In this document: in pieces, positions 1 through 5,407 of the stretch
Numbering within the stretch: the stretch's first letter is position 1
How the letters are laid out: each line of letters begins with the position of its first letter
NCBI GenBank assembly: GCA_944382805.1
Contig: CALWNS010000084.1
Span: forward strand, 1-6,507
Direction of reading: 5' to 3'
DNA length: 6,507 bases
From: an uncultured Gemmiger sp.
Lineage (GTDB): Bacteria; Bacillota; Clostridia; Oscillospirales; Ruminococcaceae
Notes under the pieces: model-generated
Seen by the model: only the letters and a program-made list of their open reading frames with translations
Database searches by the model: none
What the model was told of the DNA's origin: nothing
Translations under genes and position numbers: made by a program

Positions 1-393
1 GCCGCCTGCCTGAGCATGGGCAACCCGCACTGCGTGATCGAATGGCCGCTGGACCGGCCGCTGCCCACCGGGGCCGCGCTGGCCGCACTGGGGCCGGAGT
101 TTGAACACCACCCGGCTTTCCCCGAAGGGATCAACACCGAGTTCATCCAGGTGCTGGACCGCCGCCGGCTGGCCATGCGCGTGTGGGAGCGCGGCAGCGG
201 CGAAACGCTGGCCTGCGGCACCGGGGCGTGCGCAGCCGTGGCCGCCATGGTGCTGCGCGGCGCCTGCCCGCGCGGCGAGACGGTGGAGGTGGAGCTGGCC
301 GGCGGCACGCTGGGCATCCTGGTGGACGAACAGGACGCCGTGTGGATGTCCGGCCCGGCCGTGACCGCCTTTACCGGCTGCGTGGAGGTATAA
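1..393 (+). CDS. dapF: Diaminopimelate epimerase, C-terminal part (5' end outside window)
   Basis: This enzyme interconverts LL- and meso-2,6-diaminopimelate in the cytoplasm. It is PLP-independent and uses two cysteines; meso-DAP feeds peptidoglycan crosslinking and lysine synthesis. The reading frame is open from base 1 and ends in TAA at 391-393, giving 130 visible residues, about the C-terminal half of a family of roughly 270-280. The substrate-binding motif MGNPHCV lies at 16-36. The NTEF segment follows at about 133-144, then the ERGSGET loop and the catalytic motif ACGTGA. Its cysteine codon is at 214-216, corresponding to the second catalytic Cys of DapF. The first catalytic Cys would lie upstream of the window. 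The ATG at 16 is internal to the conserved motif and is not the start. dapL, the preceding pathway step, lies about 2.6 kb downstream on the same strand, separated by two acylation genes. The motif match makes this identification secure. Confidence 0.97.
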   Translation, partial: AACLSMGNPHCVIEWPLDRPLPTGAALAALGPEFEHHPAFPEGINTEFIQVLDRRRLAMRVWERGSGETLACGTGACAAVAAMVLRGACPRGETVEVELAGGTLGILVDEQDAVWMSGPAVTAFTGCVEV

Positions 394-399
394 CGCGCC

Positions 400-428
400 T
401 TGCGCGCCGCCGCGGAACATGGTAAGAT
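400..428 (+). promoter_or_regulatory. Candidate sigma-A promoter with extended -10, ahead of the MBOAT gene
   Basis: TTGCGC at 400-405 is followed, after exactly 17 bases, by TAAGAT at 423-428. A TG dinucleotide at 420-421 forms an extended -10. Transcription would start near 435, leaving a leader of about 40 bases before the MBOAT start codon. The -35 begins only seven bases after the dapF stop. The -35 matches the consensus TTGACA at four of six bases and the -10 matches TATAAT at four of six, so the call leans on the spacing and the TG element. If real, the acylation pair has its own promoter and does not depend wholly on dapF transcription. Confidence 0.45.
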
Positions 429-442
429 AGCAGCAGAATGCA

Positions 443-460
443 GCCGCGCGTCCGTGCGGC
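443..460 (+). other. Small GC hairpin in the leader of the MBOAT gene
   Basis: GCCGCGC (443-449) can pair with GTGCGGC (454-460) around a GTCC loop, giving a 7-bp stem with one G-T pair. It ends three bases before the AGGGG ribosome-binding site at 464-468. No run of T follows, so it does not look like an intrinsic terminator for dapF. It might stabilise the 5' end of the message or tune ribosome access. In DNA this GC-rich, a short stem like this can also arise by chance. Confidence 0.3.
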
Positions 461-474
461 CTTAGGGGTTTGCT

Positions 475-1887
475 ATGAGTTTTTCCACCGTACAGTTTTT
501 GTTTGTGTTCCTGCCGCTGGCATGGGCGGTGTTTTTTGTGCTGCCGGTGCGCGCGCGCAGCGCGGCGCTGGCCGTTTTGAGCCTGCTGTTCTGCCTGTGG
601 GGCGAAGCGCCGGCCGCCGGCCTGCTGGCGGGGTTCACTGTGTTCCACTGGCTGGCCGGCCTGGCGCTGGAACGCTGCCCCCGCGGGCGGCGCGCGCTGC
701 TGGCGGCGGCCGTTGCGGCCGACCTGGCCCTGCTGGGCGGGTTCAAGTACCTGGGCTTTATCACCCGCAACCTGGCCGCCGTGTGGCCGGGCGCGGTGCC
801 GGTGCTGGACATCGCGCTGCCGCTGGGGCTGAGCTTTTACACCTTCCAGGGAATTTCCTACTGTGTGGACGTGGCCCGCGGCCAGGCGCCGGCCCAGCGC
901 AGCGTGCTGCGGCTGTTTTTGTATTTTGCGTTTTTCGGGCACGTAGTCTCGGGGCCGATTTTGCAGTACCGCGAACACGCCGCCGGGCTGGACCCGCTGG
1001 CCCCGCAGCGGCAAGTATCGCTGGACCGCTTTTGCGGCGGCATCCGCCGGTTCACGCTGGGCCTGGCCAAAAAGGTGATTTTGGCAGACCAGCTGGCACT
1101 GCTCCATAACCAGATGCTCAGCGTGCAGGCGGAGCGACTGCCCGCGCCGGTACTACTGCTGGGCTGCACGGCCTACACATTGCAGCTGTACTTTGATTTT
1201 TCCGGCTACAGCGATATGGCCGTGGGCCTGGGCGAGATGTTTGGGCTGAAAATGCCGGAAAACTTCGACTATCCGCTGCTTTCCCGCTCGATCGGTGAAT
1301 TCTGGCGGCGGTGGCATATCTCGCTGGGCGCGTGGTTTCGGCAGTACCTGTACTTCCCGCTGGGCGGCAGCCGCTGCAGCAAAGCGCGCACCGCCCTGAA
1401 CCTGTTCCTTGTATTCCTGTGTACCGGCATCTGGCACGGCGCGGCGTGGCAGTTCGTGGCGTTCGGCGTGTGGCACGGCGCGCTGGCCGCCGCAGAACGG
1501 CTGGGCCTGGGGGCCTGGCTGGAGCGCCGGCCCGGCTGGCTGCGGCGGGTCTACCTGCTGGCGGCGGTGTGGGTCGGGTTCGTGCTGTTCGGCGCGCCGG
1601 GCCTGGCCGCCGCGCTGGCCCAGCTGCGGGGCATCCTGACCTGGCAGGCCGGGGACGCCGGGCTGACCTTTGCTTCGTTCTTTGGCCCGCGGGAGATCGT
1701 GCTGCTGCTGGCGGCCGCCGCGCTGTGCGGGCCGGTGCAGGCGCTGTGCCCGCGGCTAAAAGCCTGGCTGCGCGGCGAGCGCGAGGTTGGCGCCCTGGGC
1801 ACGGCGGTGCTGCTGGGGCTGCTGTTCCTCAGCATCACGCTGGTCACGGCCGGCAACTACCAGGGCTTTATCTATGCGCAGTTTTAA
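475..1887 (+). CDS. MBOAT-family membrane O-acyltransferase, AlgI-like
   Basis: A 470-residue polytopic membrane protein of the membrane-bound O-acyltransferase family, close in length and motif order to AlgI of alginate acetylation. Such proteins take acyl groups, usually acetyl, from a cytoplasmic donor and pass them across the membrane to a partner that modifies a surface polysaccharide or wall polymer. The first membrane segment is at about residues 7-24. Family motifs then follow in order: FKYLGF; LPLGLSFYTFQGISY; a SGPI segment; KKVILAD; GYSDMAVGLGEMFG; and EFWRRWHISL with H281. Next comes the IWHGAAW motif, whose H321 matches the essential His of AlgI (H322), and the C-terminus is a typical FIYAQF. 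The start is supported by AGGGG at 464-468, six bases upstream of ATG. The next gene begins 16 bases after the stop, so the two are almost certainly co-transcribed. In the SGPI region this protein has FFGHVVSGPI where AlgI has FFP. The substrate polymer cannot be told from sequence. Confidence 0.95.
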   Translation: MSFSTVQFLFVFLPLAWAVFFVLPVRARSAALAVLSLLFCLWGEAPAAGLLAGFTVFHWLAGLALERCPRGRRALLAAAVAADLALLGGFKYLGFITRNLAAVWPGAVPVLDIALPLGLSFYTFQGISYCVDVARGQAPAQRSVLRLFLYFAFFGHVVSGPILQYREHAAGLDPLAPQRQVSLDRFCGGIRRFTLGLAKKVILADQLALLHNQMLSVQAERLPAPVLLLGCTAYTLQLYFDFSGYSDMAVGLGEMFGLKMPENFDYPLLSRSIGEFWRRWHISLGAWFRQYLYFPLGGSRCSKARTALNLFLVFLCTGIWHGAAWQFVAFGVWHGALAAAERLGLGAWLERRPGWLRRVYLLAAVWVGFVLFGAPGLAAALAQLRGILTWQAGDAGLTFASFFGPREIVLLLAAAALCGPVQALCPRLKAWLRGEREVGALGTAVLLGLLFLSITLVTAGNYQGFIYAQF

Positions 1888-1903
1888 GGAATAGGAGTCC
1901 GCC

Positions 1904-2959
1904 ATGTGCAAAAAGATACTGGCCGCCGCGTTCTGCGCGGTGCTGGGGCTGAGCTTTCTGATTTTTAACATCTTCAGCCGCCAGCTTTCGGACGATAACC
2001 ACGAAAATCGCCTGCTGACCGGCCTGCCCGACGTGCTGCGCAGCCCGCCGGGGCAGTTTGTGGACAACCTGGATAATTTTATAGCCGATAACTCCCCGTT
2101 CCGCTACCAGCTGGTGGCGCTCAACGCCAACACGCAGTACCTGCTGTTCCACACCGCGGCCAACGGTCTGGTGGTGGTGGGGGAGCAGGGCTGGCTGTTT
2201 TACAAGGACGGCCCGGACGACGCCCGCCCCCTGGCCAACTACCAGGGCCTGCCCGATACCTTTGACAGCGAGGAGGAGCTGGCCGCGGCGGCCGCCGCGC
2301 TGGACCGGATGGCGGCCCGGCTGGCCGAAAACGGCTGCACGCTGGTGCTGGACATAACGCCCTCCAAGGACCGCGTGTACCGGGAATATGTGCCGGACAA
2401 ATACCCCATCGTCAACGAGCGCAACCGCACCGACCGGCTGGTCGCCTATCTGCGGGAACATTGCAGCGTGCCGGTGAGCTGGCCGTACGAAGCGATCCGC
2501 GCCCGGGCGCTGGCCGACCCCGACCAGCCGCTGTACTTTAAGACCGACACCCACTGGAACAGCGCCGGCGCGCTGCTGGGGCTGGACGGGGCGCTGGCGG
2601 CCATCGGGATGCCGGCGGTTGAATTTGACAGCTACGAGATCGTGCAGAGCGGCGTGCAGACCGGCGACCTGGCCAACCTGGCCGCGCTGTACACGCTGCT
2701 GCCCTCCGACCCGGAATATACGGCGGCCAACTACGCGCAGCTGTACGGGCAGGACCCGCGCACGGTGGGCGTGCTGGGCGACAGTTTCAGCAGCTACTAT
2801 ATGCCGTACCTGTCGCTGCGGTTCGCCAACTGCTGGAACAATTCCTTTGAAACGGACCTGTACCCCTGGCGCGCGGACAACCCCGAGTGCGATGTGATGA
2901 TCCTGCAGGTGACCGAGCGCAACCTGGACAAGGTGCTGGAACTGCTTAAACAGTTTTGA
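1904..2959 (+). CDS. Membrane-anchored AlgX/AlgJ-like SGNH acyltransferase (DHHW-type)
   Basis: A 351-residue protein with one N-terminal hydrophobic segment at about residues 5-24 after a KK pair. There is no clear signal-peptidase site or lipobox, so it is probably an anchored protein facing outward. The remainder resembles the SGNH-like domain of AlgJ/AlgX and the Gram-positive DHHW family. An ENRLL..P segment lies near the N-terminus, GWLFYKDG follows, then KTDTHWN with D215 and H217, and GDSFSSYY with S294. These three match in order and spacing the Asp-His-Ser triad of AlgX (D174, H176, S269). The fourth position of the family name is not strict here, since the motif reads DTHW rather than DHHW. 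AGGAG at 1893-1897, six bases before ATG, supports the start. Next to the MBOAT gene, the likely role is the extracytoplasmic step that puts acetyl on a surface glycopolymer. Esterase activity on the same polymer is the alternative. The protein fold and family are well supported, but the polymer is unknown. Confidence 0.9.
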   Translation: MCKKILAAAFCAVLGLSFLIFNIFSRQLSDDNHENRLLTGLPDVLRSPPGQFVDNLDNFIADNSPFRYQLVALNANTQYLLFHTAANGLVVVGEQGWLFYKDGPDDARPLANYQGLPDTFDSEEELAAAAAALDRMAARLAENGCTLVLDITPSKDRVYREYVPDKYPIVNERNRTDRLVAYLREHCSVPVSWPYEAIRARALADPDQPLYFKTDTHWNSAGALLGLDGALAAIGMPAVEFDSYEIVQSGVQTGDLANLAALYTLLPSDPEYTAANYAQLYGQDPRTVGVLGDSFSSYYMPYLSLRFANCWNNSFETDLYPWRADNPECDVMILQVTERNLDKVLELLKQF

Positions 2960-2984
2960 ATTTCCCGCAGAAATATGCTATAGT
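2956..2984 (+). promoter_or_regulatory. Candidate sigma-A promoter with extended -10 for dapL
   Basis: TTGAAT at 2956-2961 and TATAGT at 2979-2984 are 17 bases apart, and TG at 2976-2977 makes an extended -10. The -35 overlaps the TGA stop of the preceding gene. Transcription would start near 2991, giving a leader of about 24 bases that is too short for a lysine riboswitch. GGAGGGG at 3001-3007 lies seven bases before the dapL ATG. There is no terminator upstream, so read-through from the acylation genes could add to dapL expression. Confidence 0.7.
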
Positions 2985-3014
2985 AAAAACATCCTGTATT
3001 GGAGGGGAAGGTTT

Positions 3015-4205
3015 ATGAAAGTCAACAAGCATTATGCCGAAGTAGCCGAAAGCTACCTGTTCAGCACCATCGCCCACAAGGTGGCCGATTACCAGAAAGC
3101 CCACCCCCAGGCGGACATCATCCGCCTGGGCATCGGCGATGTAACGCTGCCGCTGGCGGGGAGCGTGGTGCAGGCCCTGCACGAGGCCAGCGAGGAGCAG
3201 GGCCACAAGGAGACGTTCCACGGCTATATTCCCAGCGAGCAGGGCTACCCGTTCCTGCGCGAGCCCATCCAGGGCTACTACGCCGGGCGCGGCGTAGAGC
3301 TGGATACCGCCGAGATCTTTATTTCGGACGGCGCCAAAAGCGACCTGGGCAACCTACTCGACCTGTTTGACGTGGACAACACGGTGCTGGTGCCCGACCC
3401 GGTGTACCCCGTGTATGTGGACGACAACGTGATGGCCGGCCGGCGCATCACCTATATGGCAGCCACGGCGGAAAACGGCTTCCTGCCCATGCCGGGCGCG
3501 GATACCAAAGCCGACATCGTGTACCTGTGCAGCCCCAACAACCCCACCGGCGCGGCCTATACGCGCGAACAGCTGAAAGTGTGGGTGGACTGGGCCAACG
3601 CGCACAACGCGGTGATCCTGTACGATGCGGCGTACGAATGCTTTGTGAGCGAGCCGGGCCTGGCCCGCAGCATCTTTGAGGTGGAGGGCGCCAAGACCTG
3701 TGCCATCGAGGTGTGCAGCTTTTCCAAGATCGCCGGTTTTACCGGCACGCGCTGCGGCTATACCATCGTGCCGCAGGCGCTGGCGCGAGAAGGCATGAAC
3801 CTGAACAAGATGTGGCTGCGCCGCCAGACCACCAAGTTCAACGGCGTGGCCTACATTGTGCAGCGCGCGGCGGCCGCCGTGTTCAGCGCGGACGGAATGC
3901 GGGAGATCCAGCAGAACCTGGACTACTACCGCCGCAACGCCGCGGTGATCGCCGCCGCGCTGGACGAAGCGGGCGTGTGGTACTGCGGCGGTAAAAACAG
4001 CCCGTACATCTGGCTGAAATGCCCCGGCGGCATGGGCAGCTGGCAGTTCTTTGACTGGCTGCTGGACACCGCCCACGTGGTGGGCACCCCCGGCGAGGGC
4101 TTTGGCAAATGCGGCGAAGGCTACTTCCGTCTGACCGCCTTTGGCGATGCCGACCGCACCAAAGAAGCCGCCGCCCGCATCCTGGCGGCGCTGAAAACGC
4201 TGTAA
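3015..4205 (+). CDS. dapL: LL-diaminopimelate aminotransferase
   Basis: A PLP-dependent class I/II aminotransferase that converts L-tetrahydrodipicolinate directly to LL-diaminopimelate using glutamate. It bypasses the succinylase and acetylase branches. At 396 residues it is close to the usual length of about 400-410. The N-terminus has the YLFSTIAHKV and RLGIGDVTLPL segments typical of DapL. SDGAKSD (residues 104-110) binds cofactor phosphate, and VPDPVYPVY and SPNNPTG (173-179) follow. D204 and Y207 are in YDAAYECF. The Schiff-base lysine is K238 in the CSFSKIAGFTGTR stretch, and the carboxylate-binding Arg is R372 in YFRLTAFG. These features separate it from generic aspartate or histidinol-phosphate aminotransferases. 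It has its own candidate promoter and a strong SD site, and ends in a bidirectional terminator. With dapF upstream, the window encodes both final steps to meso-DAP. No defect was seen. Confidence 0.97.
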   Translation: MKVNKHYAEVAESYLFSTIAHKVADYQKAHPQADIIRLGIGDVTLPLAGSVVQALHEASEEQGHKETFHGYIPSEQGYPFLREPIQGYYAGRGVELDTAEIFISDGAKSDLGNLLDLFDVDNTVLVPDPVYPVYVDDNVMAGRRITYMAATAENGFLPMPGADTKADIVYLCSPNNPTGAAYTREQLKVWVDWANAHNAVILYDAAYECFVSEPGLARSIFEVEGAKTCAIEVCSFSKIAGFTGTRCGYTIVPQALAREGMNLNKMWLRRQTTKFNGVAYIVQRAAAAVFSADGMREIQQNLDYYRRNAAVIAAALDEAGVWYCGGKNSPYIWLKCPGGMGSWQFFDWLLDTAHVVGTPGEGFGKCGEGYFRLTAFGDADRTKEAAARILAALKTL

Positions 4206-4210
4206 AACCA

Positions 4211-4257
4211 AAAACGGCAGCCCCGGCTTTGCGCGTAAAAGCCGGGGCTGTCGTTTT
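4211..4257. terminator. Bidirectional intrinsic terminator between dapL and the cyclase gene
   Basis: CAGCCCCGGCTTT (4218-4230) pairs exactly with AAAGCCGGGGCTG (4238-4250) around a 7-base loop. The stem extends outward through AAAACGG (4211-4217) against TCGTTTT (4251-4257) with one G-T pair, making 20 bp in total. The plus strand continues TCGTTTTGTTT. The minus strand leaves the stem as CCGTTTTTGGTTTTAC. Both directions therefore have a GC stem followed by a T-rich tail. It starts six bases after the dapL stop and ends 11 bases before the cyclase stop, as expected for a shared terminator between convergent genes. Confidence 0.92.
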
Positions 4258-4267
4258 GTTTGCAGTA

Positions 4268-5257
4268 TCAGAGCGGGGCGGGGCCGGGCACGCCGTCCAC
4301 GGCGGGGTCGTACAGGCAGCAGCCGTTTTTGCCGTTGCCCTTGACGCGGTAGAGCGCAAGGTCCGCCAGGCGGAACAGCTCCTGCGCGCGCACGCCCTTT
4401 TCCCCGCGGGCTATGCCGATGGAAAGGCGCACCGTACAGCCCACCTTGCTGCCGGCCTTGGCGTTGACATGGTCGATGATGCGCCGGGCAATGGCCAGCG
4501 CGGCCGCGTCCCCGCTCACGCCGGGGCACAGGACGGCGAACTCGTCGCCGCCAATGCGGCCCACCACGTCCACGCTGCGGGTGGCGGCGCGCAGCACCTC
4601 GCCCGTACAGGCCAGGACGGAATCGCCGGTCAGGTGGCCGTAGGTGTCGTTCACACGCTTGAAATCGTCCAGATCCAGCACCATGAAATACGCGGGGCCT
4701 TGGGCCAGGCGGTCGTCGGCCGCCTTGAAAAAGGCGCGGTGGTTGTACAGGCCGGTGACCGGGTCGGTCTCGGCCAGGCGGGTCATGCGGTCGGCCAGCA
4801 GGCGGGCCTCCTGCACCTGCTCGGCCAGCGAGCGGGGATAGTACTCGTCCGGGGCCTGGTCCCGGTACGGCAGCGACTGGTGCGCGTGGCGGATCTTCCA
4901 CGCGCCGCCGGTCAAAGTATAGACCAGCGTAAAGCGGGAATCCATATCCACCAGCGCCGGCTGGCCCAGCTCGGCGTCCCGCACCCGCAGCCCGCCGTAC
5001 ACGATGCGCACCGTGTCGCTGAGAACCTGTTCCTGGTACCATTCGTCCACAATGACAAACTTTTGGTCGGTGGTGGTGGCAAGCTCCTTTTCCAGCGCCT
5101 GGGCCATCCCCTTGCGGTCAAGATAGAACTCGTGCTTGCCCGTGCCGATGACGATGGCGTCTTCGGCCAGCTGGTCCAGCGCGCGGGCCAGCGATTCCGG
5201 CGTGCGCGCAATGACGTAATCGTTCCACATCTTTTGGGCCGCTTTGCACAGATCCAC
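4268..5257 (-). CDS. Diguanylate cyclase with N-terminal NTF2/SnoaL-like domain
   Basis: A 329-residue protein with no membrane segment, predicted cytoplasmic, that should make c-di-GMP from two GTP. Residues about 1-130 look like an NTF2/SnoaL-type cone domain: a helical start, alternating strands, and a RFTLVYTLTGGAWKIRHAHQS ending typical of such folds. A helical linker at about 140-160 leads to a GGDEF domain. It opens with the DPVTGLYNHRAFF signature, followed by the metal-binding LDLDDFKRVNDTYGH. The active-site GGDEF is at residues 236-240 (codons at 4538-4552). RSVD at 227-230, with its Asp five residues before GGDEF, is a canonical inhibitory I-site, so feedback control is expected. 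The start is GTG at 5257. It has GGGGGAG at 5269-5263 five bases upstream, and the next in-frame Met comes nine codons later. A near-consensus promoter lies upstream on the minus strand. The ligand of the N-terminal domain is unknown. The GGDEF call is firm and the NTF2/SnoaL call moderate. Confidence 0.93.
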   Translation of the reverse strand: MDLCKAAQKMWNDYVIARTPESLARALDQLAEDAIVIGTGKHEFYLDRKGMAQALEKELATTTDQKFVIVDEWYQEQVLSDTVRIVYGGLRVRDAELGQPALVDMDSRFTLVYTLTGGAWKIRHAHQSLPYRDQAPDEYYPRSLAEQVQEARLLADRMTRLAETDPVTGLYNHRAFFKAADDRLAQGPAYFMVLDLDDFKRVNDTYGHLTGDSVLACTGEVLRAATRSVDVVGRIGGDEFAVLCPGVSGDAAALAIARRIIDHVNAKAGSKVGCTVRLSIGIARGEKGVRAQELFRLADLALYRVKGNGKNGCCLYDPAVDGVPGPAPL

Positions 5258-5270
5258 TCCTGCTCCCCCT
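5258..5270 (-). promoter_or_regulatory. Ribosome-binding site that fixes a GTG start for the cyclase
   Basis: Read on the minus strand, AGGGGGAGCAGGA immediately precedes GTG GAT CTG. GGGGGAG occupies 5269-5263 with a five-base spacer to the GTG at 5257-5255. No in-frame ATG with a better SD site was seen upstream. The next in-frame ATG is nine codons into the protein. GTG is therefore the best supported start. Confidence 0.75.
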
Positions 5271-5294
5271 TATGCCGCGGCAGCGGCGTGCCTT

Positions 5295-5335
5295 TTTATA
5301 GTAAAAAATATATCCTGTTTTCAACCATTTGTCAA
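5295..5335 (-). promoter_or_regulatory. Consensus sigma-A promoter for the cyclase, with a second overlapping candidate
   Basis: On the minus strand, TTGACA (5335-5330) and TATATT (5312-5307) are separated by exactly 17 bases: a perfect -35 and a five-of-six -10. Transcription would begin near 5300. A second possible pair, TTGAAA (5324-5319) and TATAAA (5300-5295) with an 18-base spacer, overlaps it and lies 11-12 bases downstream. The region is strikingly AT-rich against its surroundings. It lies between the enolase stop and the cyclase start, so the cyclase is probably transcribed separately from eno. No clear operator palindrome was seen. Confidence 0.85.
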
Positions 5336-5407
5336 GGCATACATATTGTGGGCGGGGCGCTTTAACAGGAGCGGTTCGCTTTTGCCGCTTTCCTCTTTTT
5401 CCCGTGC

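Noticed and set aside
394..420. A terminator after dapF in the GCGC-rich gap
   Set aside because: The short CGCG inverted repeats have no T-run after them and overlap the -35 element, so there is no support for termination.
438..1109. A 223-codon plus-strand frame overlapping the MBOAT start
   Set aside because: It is in a different frame from the MBOAT gene, is Arg/Ala/Gly-rich, and has no SD site or family resemblance.
1868..2554. A 228-codon minus-strand frame opposite the SGNH gene
   Set aside because: No recognisable motif and no ribosome-binding site of note; the plus-strand gene has clear catalytic motifs and a good SD site.
2985..3014. A lysine riboswitch ahead of dapL
   Set aside because: The leader from the candidate promoter is about 24 bases, far too short for the L-box aptamer, and no such structure is visible.
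3354..5042. A 562-codon minus-strand open frame spanning most of dapL and the cyclase gene
   Set aside because: It lies antisense to dapL and in a different frame from the GGDEF protein, crosses the strong terminator, and its translation is Arg/Pro/Gly/Ala-rich without any domain. Long false frames are expected in GC-rich DNA.
5118..5324. A 68-codon minus-strand frame starting upstream of the cyclase
   Set aside because: It starts at a TTG within the promoter, ahead of the expected transcript start, and overlaps the cyclase out of frame.
4109..5365. A 418-codon plus-strand open frame antisense to the cyclase
   Set aside because: It is low in complexity (Ala, Gly, Val, His), overlaps the dapL end in another frame, and is fully explained as a shadow of the cyclase gene.
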